The notes: generated from the sequence alone by a model not told the origin. Positions 33,956 through 44,999 are shown, counted from the first letter of the stretch. The stretch: DNA of 64,000 nt from Shewanella electrica (GCF_022321485.1 NZ_JAKOGG010000013.1:1-64000), one strand, 5' to 3'. Numbers and translations: made by a program.

Positions 33956-34849
33956 ATGGCCGACACGGAATACCGCAAAGGAATTGTGCTAGCACTCTGC
34001 GCGTACATCATTTGGGGATTTGCCCCGCTTTATTTCAAACTGATTGATCAAATTGCGCCGGTACAAATTCTGGTGCATCGCATTATTTGGTCGTTTGTGC
34101 TGATGGTTGCCATCATTCTGCTGATGGGCGGCTATGGCCGAGTGCGCCAAGTACTGAAGCAACCGAAACAGGTCATGGTGCTCACCACCACTTCCATCCT
34201 CGTTGCCGCCAACTGGCTACTGTTTATCTGGGCAGTTAACAACAACCACTTGCTCGATGCCAGCCTTGGCTATTTCATCAATCCGTTGGTGAACGTGGTG
34301 CTAGGATTGCTGTTTCTCTCTGAACGTCTGAGTAAGTTACAGTGGTTTGCGGTGACAATGGCCGCGACAGGCGTCGCGATTCAGGTGATATCGTTCGGTT
34401 CGATTCCAGTGGTATCGCTGGCGTTAGCAGGCACCTTTGGCCTGTATGCCTTGTTACGCAAAAAGGTCAATATTGATGCGATGACCGGGCTGGTGGTGGA
34501 AACCGCCATCTTGCTGCCACCAGCGTTGTTGGTGTTATGGTTTGCTGATGGTGAACACGCATCGCATCTGCTCAGCAACGGCTGGCAACTCAACATGTTG
34601 TTGGCGGCCGCAGGCGTGATTACCACCATTCCGCTGTTATGCTTTGCTGGCGCAGCAGTGCGCATTCCATTGAGTACGTTAGGCTTTTTCCAATACGTTG
34701 GCCCAAGCATTATGTTTATCATGGCCGTACTGGTGTTTAGAGAACCGTTTGATATGGAAAAAAGCATCACCTTCGGTTTCATCTGGAGTGCGCTGCTCAT
34801 CTTTACCTTCGATATGCTACGACGCCGTCGCCGCTTGGCTATGGCGTAG
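33956..34849 (+). CDS. rarD: RarD (EamA/DMT family) transporter
   Basis: A 297-residue inner membrane protein with ten predicted helices in two EamA repeats. The N-terminus YRKGIVLALCAYIIWGFAPL and the middle region typify RarD. E. coli RarD was named for a chloramphenicol-related phenotype; its true substrate is unsettled. It stands alone between recQ and argA. Confidence 0.88.
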   Translation: MADTEYRKGIVLALCAYIIWGFAPLYFKLIDQIAPVQILVHRIIWSFVLMVAIILLMGGYGRVRQVLKQPKQVMVLTTTSILVAANWLLFIWAVNNNHLLDASLGYFINPLVNVVLGLLFLSERLSKLQWFAVTMAATGVAIQVISFGSIPVVSLALAGTFGLYALLRKKVNIDAMTGLVVETAILLPPALLVLWFADGEHASHLLSNGWQLNMLLAAAGVITTIPLLCFAGAAVRIPLSTLGFFQYVGPSIMFIMAVLVFREPFDMEKSITFGFIWSALLIFTFDMLRRRRRLAMA

Positions 34850-35112
34850 TTGCTTTAGCACCGCTGGCCCCTATCGATAAGACTCACCGCCGCGATGACT
34901 AAACTAAGCCAAACGTAGCTCGCTGCGGCGAGCATTTGCCGCGGCTACGCAAACCACATCATGACAATGAGCAAAATAAGCCAAGCGCCAATGAGCCGCC
35001 GAAACAACAGGGGCCAACGCAGAAGTTTGATGTGCCATATCCCCGCTGAGTGGGTATGGTGAAGTATGAACAGGGCCAACATATGATGTCAGCCCTACTC
35101 TGCAAGAACGGA

Positions 35113-36429
35113 TTACAAATCGAGTGCGAGGATTTTTGAACGGCGCTGATAGTTATACAGCTGCTTTTTCTTGGTGGGCAACGCATCCACATCCACCATC
35201 TGGAAACCATGTTCCAAGAACCAGTGAATGCTGCGAGTCGTCAAGGCAAACAAACGCGAATAACCACGGACTTTAGCTTGGTTAACAATGTTTTTCAGCA
35301 GCAAGCTGCCGCGGTCCATATCACGATATGACGGATGCACCACGAGGCAGGCAAACTCACCAGCGTTGTCCTCTTCAAATGGATAGAGTGCCGCGCAGCC
35401 AATCACCATGCCATCACGTTCGATGATCATGAACTGCTCGATCTCCATTTCCAACTGCTCACGTGAGCGGCGTACCAAAATACCCTGCTGCTCTAATGGT
35501 CGGATCAAATCGATAAGTCCAGCGATGTCAGAAATTGAGGCGCGACGCAAACGTTCAGCACTTTCAGTCACAATCTGAGTGCCGATGCCGTCGCGAGTAA
35601 ATAGCTCTTGCAGCAACGCACCATCTTCGTGATAGCTCACCAAGTGACAGCGTGGCACGCCAGCGCGGCAGGCATCAATCGCAGCCTTCAAAAAGGCTAA
35701 GGTGCTGCGGTCAGCTTCCTGCTCCGCCAAAATAGACAGCATGCGCTGTGCATCATTTGGCATCAGTTCGGCAATCACTTCGCCTTGCTCATCTTTCACG
35801 CCGTGATCGGCACTAAAACCAATCACTTTATCCGCTTTCAGCTTAATGGCGACCTGCGTGGCCACCTCTTCAGCGGTTAAGTTAAAACTTTCACCAGTCA
35901 CTGACGCAGCAATCGGCCCCATCAAAATGATGCTGTTTTTCTCAAGCTGCTGTTTCAGCCCTGCGGTATCAATACGGCGCACTTTGCCAGACAGGCAATA
36001 ATCGATGCCGTCATCCACGCCCAATGGCTGCGCAATGACAAAGTTACCGCTGACCACGTTGATCTGCGCCCCTTGCATTGGCGTGTTGGATAAATTCATA
36101 GATAAACGCGCGGTGATATCAAACTGCAGCGCCCCTGCGACTTGTTTGATCACTTTGAGCGTGCTGTCGTCGGTGATGCGCACACCGTTGTGATAAGCCG
36201 GTTCAATCGCATTGGCTTCCAGCGCTGCATCAATTTGCGGCCGCGCGCCATATACCAACACCACTTTGATGCCAAGGCTATGTAACAACGAGATATCGTT
36301 AATGATGGAGCGAAAATTGCCATCTTCAATGGCTTCACCACCCAACATAACGACAAATGTTTTGCCACGATGGGCATTAAGATAAGGAGCTGAATGACGG
36401 AATCCGTCAACCAATTCTGTGGTACGCAC
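35113..36429 (-). CDS. argA: N-acetylglutamate synthase ArgA
   Basis: First step of arginine synthesis: acetyl-CoA plus glutamate. The 438-residue protein has an amino-acid-kinase-like domain (residues 1-280, with [14 protein letters not shown] and [11 protein letters not shown]) and a C-terminal GNAT domain ([18 protein letters not shown]). I place the start at the GTG at 36429 ([10 protein letters not shown]), which follows an AAGGTGA ribosome-binding site and matches the family; an upstream TTG would add seven residues. An ArgR-type operator lies about 70-110 bp upstream. Confidence 0.95.
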   Translation of the reverse strand: MRTTELVDGFRHSAPYLNAHRGKTFVVMLGGEAIEDGNFRSIINDISLLHSLGIKVVLVYGARPQIDAALEANAIEPAYHNGVRITDDSTLKVIKQVAGALQFDITARLSMNLSNTPMQGAQINVVSGNFVIAQPLGVDDGIDYCLSGKVRRIDTAGLKQQLEKNSIILMGPIAASVTGESFNLTAEEVATQVAIKLKADKVIGFSADHGVKDEQGEVIAELMPNDAQRMLSILAEQEADRSTLAFLKAAIDACRAGVPRCHLVSYHEDGALLQELFTRDGIGTQIVTESAERLRRASISDIAGLIDLIRPLEQQGILVRRSREQLEMEIEQFMIIERDGMVIGCAALYPFEEDNAGEFACLVVHPSYRDMDRGSLLLKNIVNQAKVRGYSRLFALTTRSIHWFLEHGFQMVDVDALPTKKKQLYNYQRRSKILALDL

Positions 36430-36500
36430 CGTTAATATCACCTTCTGCAAGCGTTCGGCACGTTTAAGGACAACGGCCGATTAAACAGGCGCCATGCTAA

Positions 36501-36537
36501 TGCATTTTAATTCACTATTAAAGCATTTATTTTCACT
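36501..36537 (-). promoter_or_regulatory. Tandem ARG boxes (ArgR operator) upstream of argA
   Basis: Two similar sites, GCATTTTAATTCACT (36502-36516) and GCATTTATTTTCACT (36523-36537), are offset by exactly 21 bp. On the minus strand they read as AGTGAATTAAAATGC-type halves resembling the TGAAT-N4-ATTCA ARG box. The 21-bp centre spacing is the arrangement known for ArgR hexamer binding. Confidence 0.7.
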
Positions 36538-36625
36538 CAAACTGAAATTCACTTGGAGTGATAGCCGGCGGATTTTTATGGAGAATGGCATTAGTGTGCG
36601 ACGGTTTGATGAAAAAGCCAAATAA

Positions 36626-36653
36626 AAAAGCCTCTGCAAAAACAGAGGCTTTT
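36626..36653 (-). terminator. Terminator after rpmG
   Basis: An 11-bp stem (AAAAGCCTCTG / CAGAGGCTTTT), A/T flanks, 27 bp past the rpmG stop. On the minus strand the tail is TTTTTATTTGGC. Confidence 0.9.
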
Positions 36654-36679
36654 CTCAGAATCCAACATAATCGAATCGA

Positions 36680-36853
36680 TTACTTGATTTTGGCTTCTTT
36701 ATAGATAACGTGCTGACGAATCACTGGATCAAATTTTTTGATTTCCATTTTTTCAGGCATGTTACGTTTATTTTTTTCGGTAGTGTAGAAGTGACCAGTC
36801 TTGGCAGATGATACCAATTTGATCTTCTCACGATTGCCTTTAGCTTTAGCCAT
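36680..36853 (-). CDS. rpmG: 50S ribosomal protein bL33
   Basis: A 57-residue basic protein translated from the ATG at 36853, starting [20 protein letters not shown] and ending in [14 protein letters not shown]. It lacks the zinc-binding cysteine pairs (C- form), as usual for gammaproteobacterial L33. It follows rpmB by 6 bp. Confidence 0.96.
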   Translation of the reverse strand: MAKAKGNREKIKLVSSAKTGHFYTTEKNKRNMPEKMEIKKFDPVIRQHVIYKEAKIK

Positions 36854-36859
36854 TTTCTA

Positions 36860-37096
36860 TTACACCTTCTCGCCACGGGCACGAAGTTCAGCAACAACTA
36901 CTTCGATACCTTTCTTGTCGATAATGCGCATACCTTTGGTGGAAACGCGCAGTTGTACGAAACGCTTTTCGTCTTCCAACCAGAAACGATGGTTCTGCAG
37001 GTTAGGCAAGAAACGACGACGAGTTGCGTTTTTCGCGTGCGAACGGTTGTTACCAACCATAGGACGCTTGCCAGTAACTTGGCATACTCTAGACAT
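36860..37096 (-). CDS. rpmB: 50S ribosomal protein bL28
   Basis: A 78-residue ribosomal protein beginning [20 protein letters not shown]. The ATG at 37096 follows TTGGAGAAG, a good ribosome-binding site; an in-frame ATG five codons upstream precedes that site and is rejected. rpmB-rpmG is the conserved pair, next to radC as in E. coli. Confidence 0.97.
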   Translation of the reverse strand: MSRVCQVTGKRPMVGNNRSHAKNATRRRFLPNLQNHRFWLEDEKRFVQLRVSTKGMRIIDKKGIEVVVAELRARGEKV

Positions 37097-37181
37097 GTCA
37101 ATCTTCTCCAAAAAACAATTTTAACGCTCGAGCATTAATGTACCCCGTATGGCCGTCGCCCGAGGCACAAAGAGGGCGCAT

Positions 37182-37210
37182 GTTATACAGGATAATTGAA
37201 GAAAGATCAA
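37182..37210 (-). promoter_or_regulatory. Predicted rpmBG promoter
   Basis: -35 TTGATC (37205-37210), 17-bp spacer, -10 TATAAC (37182-37187), then a GC-rich discriminator (ATGCGCCC) as in growth-rate-controlled ribosomal promoters. Confidence 0.6.
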
Positions 37211-37218
37211 GCACTCGA

Positions 37219-37896
37219 TCAATTCAACCATCCGCGTTCGGCAAAGGAGACGATCTCTAAATCCCCTACAACCATGTGATCCAACAGGGGAACATCAATG
37301 GTGGCCAGCGCACATTTTAATCGCTCAGTTATTCTTCTATCCGCCATGCTGGGCTCTGCCACACCCGAGGGATGGTTATGGCAAGCTATCACGGCACCAG
37401 CCTGTTTTTCCAAAGCAAGACGGACAACTTCTCGTGGATACACAGATGCGGCATCTAATGTCCCACGAAATAATTCTACGAACTGAATCACCCTGTGCTG
37501 ACTGTCCAGCAATAACATTGCAAACACTTCATATGCACGGTCGGACAATTGTCTCATTAAATAGTCACGAGTTAAATCAGGATTTGTCAAAACCGTGCCT
37601 CTTTGTAGCTTTTCGCGTGAAATTCTGCGCGAAATTTCAGCAGCTGATTGCAATTGGGCAAATTTCACTGGACCAAGACCGGGAATTCGACGGATTTGTT
37701 GCAGCGGTGCCGACAAAATTTGTCGCAGCGAACCAAACTCCGCTAACAAAGTTCGCCCCAACTCGACCGCATCTTGTCCCGGCAACCCATTACGCAGCAA
37801 TACGGCGATAAGTTCCGCATCACTTAATGTTTCCGCGCCGCTACGCAGTAGTTTTTCTCGTGGTCCTTCACCGTTTGGCCAATCTTTTATTGCCAT
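37219..37896 (-). CDS. radC: RadC family JAB-domain protein
   Basis: A 225-residue protein with an N-terminal helix-hairpin-helix region (IRRIPGLGPVKFAQLQ, about 68-83) and a C-terminal MPN/JAB domain carrying the metal motif HNHPSGVAEPSMAD (JAMM: HxHPSG-x-xxxSxxD). The old DNA-repair role of RadC is not supported in E. coli; the biochemical function remains unclear. Divergent from coaBC with a 187-bp shared upstream region. Confidence 0.93.
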   Translation of the reverse strand: MAIKDWPNGEGPREKLLRSGAETLSDAELIAVLLRNGLPGQDAVELGRTLLAEFGSLRQILSAPLQQIRRIPGLGPVKFAQLQSAAEISRRISREKLQRGTVLTNPDLTRDYLMRQLSDRAYEVFAMLLLDSQHRVIQFVELFRGTLDAASVYPREVVRLALEKQAGAVIACHNHPSGVAEPSMADRRITERLKCALATIDVPLLDHMVVGDLEIVSFAERGWLN

Positions 37897-38083
37897 ATGC
37901 GACTCCTTTCGCGATTTACTGCCAGATGTATCAAGGTGCGCTAACCTGCTGCGGATTTGCGACCGATCACGCGCTCACCTTGCAAGTAGTGAGTATGCCC
38001 GATAATTTGCTGTGTGTACTCTGCCCTGATGTTACTGCTTTATGTTAAGGTTAGCGCTTACTTCCTAGTGCAATTTATAAGCT

Positions 38084-39298
38084 ATGAGCCTAACAAATCA
38101 AAAGATACTGCTGGGGATCGGCGGTGGCATTGCCGCCTACAAATGCGCCGAATTGGTCAGACGCTTAAAAGACCGCGGCGCAGAAGTCCGCGTGGTGATG
38201 AGCCAAAGCGCGAAAGAATTTATTACGCCGCTGACCATGCAAGCGGTTTCCGGCCATCCCGTGGCGTCTGAACTGCTTGATCCGGCCGCAGAAGCGGGCA
38301 TGAGCCATATTGAACTTGGCCGTTGGGCCGATCTGTTTATCATCGCCCCCGCAACTGCCAATGTCATCGCCAGAATGCGTAGCGGCATGGCTGACGAGTT
38401 GCTCACCACACTCGCCCTTGCCAGCAACGCGCCCATTGCGGTGTGCCCGGCCATGAATCAACAGATGTATTTGAACGCCGCGACTCAGGAAAATATTGCG
38501 GTGCTCGGCCAACGTGGTATCCACATTTGGGGCCCAGCCAGTGGCAGCCAAGCTTGTGGCGAAGTCGGCCCCGGCCGCATGCTGCAGCCAGATGATATTG
38601 TCGAGTTAGCCGAGCAGTTTTTTGAAGCGCCAATTCTTGCCGGCAAAAAGCTACTGCTCACCGCCGGACCAACCCGCGAAGCGCTCGATCCTGTGCGTTA
38701 TATTTCCAACCACAGCTCCGGCAAAATGGGCTTTGCCATTGCCGCTGCTGCTGCCGCTATGGGCGCTGAAGTCACGTTAGTCTGTGGCCCGGTGAATCTG
38801 ACCACGCCAGCTGGCGTCAAACGGATAGATGTAGAATCAGCGCAGCAGATGTTTGACGCCGTGATGCAACACGTCAATCAACAAGATATTTTTATCGGCT
38901 GCGCCGCGGTGGCCGATTATCGCGCGGCTACCGCCGCCGAGCAGAAGCTGAAAAAGACCTCAGCCGAGCAAACGCTGCAACTCACCTTAGTGCAAAACCC
39001 CGATATTCTCGCCAGCGTCGCAGCGCTTGATGTAAGGCCGTACACTGTGGGTTTCGCCGCTGAAACACAAAACGTTGCACAATATGCCAAACAAAAACTT
39101 GCCCGTAAAAATCTCGACATGATTGCGGCAAATGACGTTTCAAAGCAAGGACTTGGGTTCAATTCAGATAACAATGCGCTGCAGGTATTTACAAAATCGG
39201 ACTGTGAAGAATTGCCAGCAACCGATAAACTAGCGCTCGCAAAACAATTATTAAAACTTATCGCTGATAAAATAAATCACCATGAAAACTCCAATTGA
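38084..39298 (+). CDS. coaBC: Bifunctional phosphopantothenoylcysteine decarboxylase/synthetase CoaBC
   Basis: Two consecutive steps of coenzyme A synthesis in one 404-residue protein. The N-terminal CoaC flavoprotein domain (about 1-190) has [16 protein letters not shown], the PAMNQQMYL motif and the [10 protein letters not shown] active-site cysteine. The C-terminal CoaB domain has [24 protein letters not shown] and the VADYR and KKT segments. It overlaps dut by 17 bp. Confidence 0.97.
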   Translation: MSLTNQKILLGIGGGIAAYKCAELVRRLKDRGAEVRVVMSQSAKEFITPLTMQAVSGHPVASELLDPAAEAGMSHIELGRWADLFIIAPATANVIARMRSGMADELLTTLALASNAPIAVCPAMNQQMYLNAATQENIAVLGQRGIHIWGPASGSQACGEVGPGRMLQPDDIVELAEQFFEAPILAGKKLLLTAGPTREALDPVRYISNHSSGKMGFAIAAAAAAMGAEVTLVCGPVNLTTPAGVKRIDVESAQQMFDAVMQHVNQQDIFIGCAAVADYRAATAAEQKLKKTSAEQTLQLTLVQNPDILASVAALDVRPYTVGFAAETQNVAQYAKQKLARKNLDMIAANDVSKQGLGFNSDNNALQVFTKSDCEELPATDKLALAKQLLKLIADKINHHENSN

Positions 39299-39743
39299 AG
39301 TCAAAATTCTCGACCGCCGTATTGGCGACGAGTTTCCCTTGCCTGCTTACGCGACTAGCGGCAGTGCCGGCATGGATTTACGCGCGATGATTGATGACGC
39401 ATCACTCACCGTTGCTCCGGGGCAAACCATCCTTATTCCTACTGGAATCGCCATTCACGTGGCCGATCCATCACTGGCGGCGGTTATTCTGCCGCGCTCT
39501 GGCTTAGGCCACAAAAACGGCATCGTGCTGGGTAACTTAGTTGGCTTGATCGACTCCGACTATCAAGGCCCGCTGATGGTGTCGTGCTGGAACCGCAGCA
39601 GCGAGCCATTTACGCTCAACGCTGGTGACCGTCTGGCGCAACTGGTGTTTGTTCCTGTTGTACAAGCACAATTTAATGTGGTGGAAGAGTTTGATTCCAG
39701 CGAGCGTGGTGAAGGTGGTTTTGGCCATTCAGGCACGCGCTAA
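39282..39743 (+). CDS. dut: Deoxyuridine triphosphatase Dut
   Basis: Hydrolyses dUTP to dUMP, preventing uracil incorporation into DNA. The 153-residue trimeric dUTPase has the five motifs, including [37 protein letters not shown] and the C-terminal [12 protein letters not shown]. The start lies inside the 3' end of coaBC, an arrangement also seen in relatives. Confidence 0.97.
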   Translation: MKTPIEVKILDRRIGDEFPLPAYATSGSAGMDLRAMIDDASLTVAPGQTILIPTGIAIHVADPSLAAVILPRSGLGHKNGIVLGNLVGLIDSDYQGPLMVSCWNRSSEPFTLNAGDRLAQLVFVPVVQAQFNVVEEFDSSERGEGGFGHSGTR

Positions 39744-39758
39744 TTAGGTGTAAGCAGT

Positions 39759-40352
39759 ATGGCCACAAAAGAAAAATTTAATCGGCGTGAGCACATTTTG
39801 CAGTGTCTCGCGCAGATGCTGGAGACCAACCCCGGACAACGTATCACTACTGCCAAACTGGCATCCGAAGTTGGCGTTTCTGAAGCGGCGCTTTACCGCC
39901 ATTTTCCTAGCAAGACCCGCATGTACGAAGGGCTGATCGAGTTTATCGAAGAGTCACTGCTGACGCGCATCAATCTCATCATGGCGGAAGAGAAAGACAC
40001 CATGCGCCGTTGTCAGTTGATGTTGCATCTGCTGTTGGTATTTGCCGAGAAAAATCCCGGCATCTCACGCCTGTTAAACGGCGATGCCCTGCTAGGCGAA
40101 CACGAGCGATTACGCGACCGTATCAATCAACTGTTTGCCAAGGTTGAAACGCATCTGAAGCAGATCCTCCGCGAAAAATCACTGCGCGAAGGACAGAAGT
40201 TCCACTTAGATGAAGCGATTCTGGCCAACATGCTGCTTGCCATTGCTGAAGGCCACATCGCCCAGTTTGTGCGTAGTGAGTTTAAAGTGAAACCCACCAG
40301 CCACTTTGATGCACAATGGCAGTTTATTCAAAATCAACTGCTGCAGAGCTGA
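39759..40352 (+). CDS. slmA: Nucleoid occlusion factor SlmA
   Basis: A 197-residue TetR-family DNA-binding protein that blocks FtsZ ring assembly over the nucleoid. The helix-turn-helix is at about residues 28-55 ([31 protein letters not shown]). It lies 15 bp after dut in the standard coaBC-dut-slmA order. A hairpin follows at 40368. Confidence 0.96.
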   Translation: MATKEKFNRREHILQCLAQMLETNPGQRITTAKLASEVGVSEAALYRHFPSKTRMYEGLIEFIEESLLTRINLIMAEEKDTMRRCQLMLHLLLVFAEKNPGISRLLNGDALLGEHERLRDRINQLFAKVETHLKQILREKSLREGQKFHLDEAILANMLLAIAEGHIAQFVRSEFKVKPTSHFDAQWQFIQNQLLQS

Positions 40353-40367
40353 TGGACGAAAGAAGGA

Positions 40368-40400
40368 CGAACATATCCATTGGCGATGTGTTCGTGCTTT
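40368..40400 (+). terminator. Possible terminator after slmA
   Basis: A 7-bp stem (ACGAACA / TGTTCGT) with a 14-nt loop, followed by GCTTTTC. The T-tract is short. The rest of 40400-40607 shows nothing beyond a presumed promoter region for the next gene. Confidence 0.45.
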
Positions 40401-40607
40401 TCACATTCCTCAAAAGCGCAATACTTGCCGTCATCCCCTCCCAAACCGCCACATCAGCAGCTGACAGTTTATAATTTCACTTGTTAATCTGAGAGTTACA
40501 TCAAGTTTGCTGCTGTTCAACTTGTTGCCATTGTGCTTACAATAAGCCGTCCATCGGCAACGGATGTTTACGGAATGTATGCCGATGGTTTTTACAGGGA
40601 TGCATAC

Positions 40608-42560
40608 ATGAGAAACACCACACTATTCGCGCTATTTCTGCTGTTCAGTTCCACCTGCGTTTGGGCCCAAACACCCGCCGAATTATTTAGTGAAGGCAGC
40701 CAATATTCCGCCATGAAGATCTCTCCCGGCGGCGATTACATCAGCGTAAAAATGAAAGATAAAGATGGCTTACAGAAGCTGGCTATCTTTAGCACTGAAA
40801 ACATGAAACCTAAACACGTGGTGTTCTTTGCAGGTAATGCGCAAGTAGGTGACTATGCGTGGGTCAATGATGAGCGCGTTGTGGTTACCAAGGAATACTT
40901 AAAAGGCTGGAGCGATTCGCCGCTGTACTACGGTGAAATCATGGCCGTAAACGCCGACGGCAGCAAGCCCACCTATCTCGTTGGTTATCAAGGCAGTGTA
41001 GCCTCAATCGGCACTCGAATTAAAACCCATGAAACTGAATTGCGGGCCACTTCGAGCATTTTAGATCCGCTCAGAAATGATGCGGATAACATGCTGATCG
41101 ATGCCTTACCTTGGTCAGGTAGCACACGACTGGATTATGATCGTCGCCATGATGTCTATAAAGTCAACGTATATACTGGCGCCCGGACCAAGTTACTCAC
41201 AACGCCAATCGCTTTGCCCAAATACATTGTGGATGACAGTGGTGATATTCGCTTTATCGGTGGTACTGATCGTAACAATGAAGATCATATTTTCATGCGC
41301 AAAGGCGAGGACTGGGTCAATCTAGAAAAACTCGGGCTAGCTGGCTTTAGCCCTATTTCACTCACCACCGATCCCAATGTTATTTATGCCACGGAAGCAG
41401 AAAACGGCGAACCGACATCAGTTTATCAAGTCAATGTGACTAATGGTGAAAAGCAGCTGGTGGTAAATGATGCAAAAGTTTCTCCATCGCATTTTTGGAT
41501 TAATCAGCAAACCAAGTCGCTATTTGCGGTGGAATTCGAGCCGGGTTATCCCTACTACGCCTTTGTAAATATGGAAGATCCCCGTACCAAACAGCTGAAA
41601 GATTTGTTGCAAAGTCTTGCAGGCTACCAAGTACGCATCGTCAGTGAAACACGCGATGCTAGCAAACTGATTATTGTCGCATTCGATAGTTTCACACCGG
41701 GGCGTTACTACCTCTACGATATCACTCACAACACGCTAAAATTGCTCGCAGATGCGCAGGCAAATATCAATCCAAACAAAATGGCGGAAGTGAAACCGAT
41801 TAAAATCACCGCGAGAGACGGTATTGAATTACAGGGTTTTCTCACTTTGCCCGAAGGCAAAGAAGCCAAAAACTTGCCGCTGATTGTTAATCCGCATGGC
41901 GGTCCACACGGGATACGGGACTATTGGCAATTTGATAGTCAAAACCAATTTTTGGCCTCACTTGGCTACGCGGTGCTACAAGTCAACTACCGCGGCTCAG
42001 GCGGTTATGGTGAAGCGTTTGAGCGGGCAGGTTATCGCAAGTGGGGGAGCGATATTCAACACGATATTATTGACGCCACTAAAGCGATGATCGACCAAGG
42101 TTTTGCCAACAAAGATAAAATCTGCATTGTCGGAGGTAGCTTTGGTGGTTACTCTGCGCTGATGAGTGCCGAGTTAGCGCCGGATTTATTCCAATGCGCT
42201 GTTGGCATCGCTGGCGTTTATGATCTCAAGATGATGTTCGAAGAAGGCGACGTCCAACGCTACGATTACGGCAATGCTTATCTTCATACCGTGTTAGGCG
42301 ATGACAAAGCGCTACTTGATGCGATGTCGCCCAGCAAACATGTTAATCAACTCAAGGCAAAGCTGATGTTGGTTCACGGTGGCAATGATGAACGTGCACC
42401 TATCGATCAACTGGAAGCGCTAACCGATGCCTTGGACGACATTAAATATCCATATCAAACACTTATCATGGATGATGAAGGCCACGGCTTTTACGATAAT
42501 AAACACCGAGCACAGATGTATCAGCAGATGGCAGACTTTCTGCAACAAAGCTTGCAGTAA
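40608..42560 (+). CDS. S9-family prolyl oligopeptidase-type serine peptidase
   Basis: A 650-residue exported peptidase. The ATG at 40608, after AGGGA, gives a clean Sec signal peptide (hydrophobic 6-18, cleavage after VWA). An N-terminal beta-propeller-like region (about 25-390) precedes the alpha/beta-hydrolase domain. The triad is visible: Ser511 (GGSFGGYS), Asp594 (GGNDERAP) and His626 (DDEGHGF). The fold resembles dipeptidyl/acylaminoacyl peptidases; the substrate is unknown. A longer frame starting at 40533 would hide the signal peptide. Shewanella relatives have such a gene near slmA. Confidence 0.88.
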   Translation: MRNTTLFALFLLFSSTCVWAQTPAELFSEGSQYSAMKISPGGDYISVKMKDKDGLQKLAIFSTENMKPKHVVFFAGNAQVGDYAWVNDERVVVTKEYLKGWSDSPLYYGEIMAVNADGSKPTYLVGYQGSVASIGTRIKTHETELRATSSILDPLRNDADNMLIDALPWSGSTRLDYDRRHDVYKVNVYTGARTKLLTTPIALPKYIVDDSGDIRFIGGTDRNNEDHIFMRKGEDWVNLEKLGLAGFSPISLTTDPNVIYATEAENGEPTSVYQVNVTNGEKQLVVNDAKVSPSHFWINQQTKSLFAVEFEPGYPYYAFVNMEDPRTKQLKDLLQSLAGYQVRIVSETRDASKLIIVAFDSFTPGRYYLYDITHNTLKLLADAQANINPNKMAEVKPIKITARDGIELQGFLTLPEGKEAKNLPLIVNPHGGPHGIRDYWQFDSQNQFLASLGYAVLQVNYRGSGGYGEAFERAGYRKWGSDIQHDIIDATKAMIDQGFANKDKICIVGGSFGGYSALMSAELAPDLFQCAVGIAGVYDLKMMFEEGDVQRYDYGNAYLHTVLGDDKALLDAMSPSKHVNQLKAKLMLVHGGNDERAPIDQLEALTDALDDIKYPYQTLIMDDEGHGFYDNKHRAQMYQQMADFLQQSLQ

Positions 42561-42578
42561 CGGATTTATCGATAACTA

Positions 42579-42608
42579 TAACCGCCAAATTTGGCGGTTA
42601 TTTTTTGT
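42579..42608 (+). terminator. Terminator after the S9 peptidase gene
   Basis: A perfect palindromic stem (TAACCGCCAAA / TTTGGCGGTTA) followed by TTTTTTGTCTTTTTT. Confidence 0.92.
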
Positions 42609-42722
42609 CTTTTTTATGTGAATTTACCCGGTTTCGCGCTATGCTTCGCCCCCCGTATATAATGTGAGTATCGTCACAAGCTGATACAGCATTTGGGGAT
42701 GTTAGCCCGAAGGAGATTATCG

Positions 42723-43373
42723 ATGTCATCATTAAGTGAAGCAGCCATTACCGTACGCTCAGCGTTAGAAGAGCGCGGTCTAGAAACGCCGATGGTGCCG
42801 TGCGAACTTAGCCCAGAAGAACGTAAGCGCAAGATTGAAGGGCATATGCGTGAAATCCTGCAGCTAATGTCATTAGATTTAACCGATGACAGCCTTGCCG
42901 ACACGCCAAAACGCATCGCCAAAATGTACGTTGATGAAATTTTCTCGGGGTTGGATTACGCCAACTTCCCTAAAATCACCGTCATTGAAAACAAAATGGG
43001 CTTTGATGAGATGGTGCGCGTGCAGGACATCAGTCTGACCAGTACCTGTGAGCACCATTTGGTGACCATTGATGGCACAGCCACCATTGCTTACTTGCCG
43101 CGTAAGAAGATTATCGGCCTGTCGAAGATCAACCGCATCGTGCGTTTCTTCGCCCAGCGTCCCCAAGTGCAAGAACGTTTGACCCAACAAGTGTTAGTCG
43201 CCTTGCAAGCACTGCTGGAAACCAAAGACGTGGCGGTGAAAATGGACGCGGTGCATTACTGTGTGAAATCCCGCGGCGTGATGGATTCCACCAGCTCAAC
43301 CACCACTACAGCGCTTGGTGGGATTTTCAAATCTAACCCGGCCACCCGTGCGGAGTTTTTGCATCAGGTTTAG
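42723..43373 (+). CDS. folE: GTP cyclohydrolase I FolE
   Basis: Converts GTP to 7,8-dihydroneopterin triphosphate, the first step of folate synthesis. The ATG at 42723 follows AAGGAG and gives 216 residues. Zinc-binding Cys and His lie in [13 protein letters not shown] and HYCVKSRG, with the [23 protein letters not shown] region between. A 10-residue upstream extension would include the ribosome-binding site and is rejected. Confidence 0.97.
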   Translation: MSSLSEAAITVRSALEERGLETPMVPCELSPEERKRKIEGHMREILQLMSLDLTDDSLADTPKRIAKMYVDEIFSGLDYANFPKITVIENKMGFDEMVRVQDISLTSTCEHHLVTIDGTATIAYLPRKKIIGLSKINRIVRFFAQRPQVQERLTQQVLVALQALLETKDVAVKMDAVHYCVKSRGVMDSTSSTTTTALGGIFKSNPATRAEFLHQV

Positions 43374-43408
43374 TTCGCTGCTTTAGCGAGCACTTTATCG
43401 CACCGACA

Positions 43409-43449
43409 AAAAAGCCTGACTGCTGTATTAAACATGCGTCAGGCTTTTT
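43409..43449. terminator. Bidirectional terminator between folE and pyrE
   Basis: A 12-bp stem (AAAAAGCCTGAC / GTCAGGCTTTTT) with a 17-nt loop and A/T tails in both directions, between convergent genes. Confidence 0.88.
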
Positions 43450-43475
43450 GCTCTCTTAGAGGTGCAACCGGCTAA

Positions 43476-44117
43476 TTAAATACCGTATTGCTCGCGATAT
43501 GCTGTTACTGCGGCCAATTCAGTTTCTTTACCTGCGGTTTGCTCCAGATAAGCCACCAAATCCGCTAGCTTGATGATAGAAACCACTTCACAGCCAAAGT
43601 CACGTTCCACTTCTTGGATCGCCGACAGCTCAGCTTTGCCCTTCTCTTGACGATCCAATGCAATCAGCACGCCCGCCAGCGTTGCGCCCGCTTGCTGAAT
43701 GATTTCCATCGATTCACGAATCGCAGTACCAGCAGTGATCACATCATCCACCAGCATAATGCGACCTTGCAGCTCGCTACCCACCAGAGTGCCACCTTCG
43801 CCGTGGTCTTTTTTCTCTTTACGGTTAAAGCAGTAAGGCGTATCAACGTCATGATGATCAGCCAAAGCAACCGCAGTGGTCGTTGCAATCGGGATCCCTT
43901 TGTACGCAGGGCCAAACAGCACATCGTATTGGATACCTGCATCCACTAACGCTGACGCATAAAAACGGCCAAGACGCGCCAAATCGCGACCAGTATTAAA
44001 CAAGCCCGCGTTGAAAAAATAAGGGCTTTTACGGCCAGATTTCAGGGTAAATTCGCCAAAACGCAATACATTACGCTCAAGAGCAAATTCAATAAATTCA
44101 CGTTGGTAAGCTTTCAC
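43476..44117 (-). CDS. pyrE: Orotate phosphoribosyltransferase PyrE
   Basis: Fifth step of UMP synthesis (orotate plus PRPP). The 213-residue enzyme has the PRPP-binding motif [12 protein letters not shown], the [11 protein letters not shown] flexible loop and the N-terminal [13 protein letters not shown]. It follows rph by 26 bp; the rph-pyrE pairing matches E. coli. Confidence 0.97.
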   Translation of the reverse strand: MKAYQREFIEFALERNVLRFGEFTLKSGRKSPYFFNAGLFNTGRDLARLGRFYASALVDAGIQYDVLFGPAYKGIPIATTTAVALADHHDVDTPYCFNRKEKKDHGEGGTLVGSELQGRIMLVDDVITAGTAIRESMEIIQQAGATLAGVLIALDRQEKGKAELSAIQEVERDFGCEVVSIIKLADLVAYLEQTAGKETELAAVTAYREQYGI

Positions 44118-44143
44118 TATCGCTCCAAATTCAACTTAGCAGA

Positions 44144-44857
44144 TTAACTTAAGGCAGCTTTTTGTACGTCGATGATTTCGCGAATGCCGTGCTTCGCCAG
44201 CTCCAGCATTGACAGCAACTCTTCGTGGCTAAATGGTTCGCCTTCTGCGGTGCCCTGCACTTCAATCATCTTACCGGTTTCAGTCATCACCACGTTCATG
44301 TCGGTTTCAGCTGCGCTGTCTTCAACGTATTCCAAATCAGCGATAGGTTCACCGTTGTAAACACCTACGCTAACCGCAGCAATCAAGAATTTCAGTGGAT
44401 TCGCTTTGATAATGCCTTTAGCACGCGCCCAGTTCAACGCATCAGCCAGTGCCACACACGCACCAGTGATAGAGGCAGTACGCGTACCGCCATCCGCTTG
44501 GATAACATCACAGTCGATAACGATAGTGTTTTCACCCAGCAGCTTCATATCAACCGCAGCACGCAGCGAGCGACCAATCAGACGTTGGATCTCTTGTGTG
44601 CGACCAGACTGCTTGCCACGCGCCGCTTCACGATCCATACGGCTATGGGTTGAACGCGGCAACATACCGTATTCAGCGGTCACCCAGCCTTGCCCTTGTC
44701 CTTTCAAAAAGCGCGGTACGCCTTCAGTAAAACTGGCAGTACACAGCACTTTGGTATCACCAAACTCAACCAATACTGAACCCTCAGCGTGGGCGGTATA
44801 TTGGCGAGTAATAGTGACTGGACGAATTTGAGCAGGTGCTCGATTACTAGGGCGCAT
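44144..44857 (-). CDS. rph: Ribonuclease PH
   Basis: Phosphorolytic 3'-5' exoribonuclease that trims tRNA 3' ends. The ATG at 44857 gives 237 residues starting [20 protein letters not shown]. The conserved [17 protein letters not shown] and [16 protein letters not shown] motifs are intact, unlike the frameshifted copy in some E. coli K-12 strains. A 17-codon upstream extension is not supported. Confidence 0.96.
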   Translation of the reverse strand: MRPSNRAPAQIRPVTITRQYTAHAEGSVLVEFGDTKVLCTASFTEGVPRFLKGQGQGWVTAEYGMLPRSTHSRMDREAARGKQSGRTQEIQRLIGRSLRAAVDMKLLGENTIVIDCDVIQADGGTRTASITGACVALADALNWARAKGIIKANPLKFLIAAVSVGVYNGEPIADLEYVEDSAAETDMNVVMTETGKMIEVQGTAEGEPFSHEELLSMLELAKHGIREIIDVQKAALS

Positions 44858-44999
44858 GGTGACTTCCTTCAGAAAAAATTTAGCGTGTATTATAGGGCGT
44901 ACGCCCACTAAGTGCCATGGCAGAGACTATGTTGCTTTAATCACTTCCGCCACGGGTTTATAATCACTGATTCAATTTTGCCAGTAACAGGATTTACTT

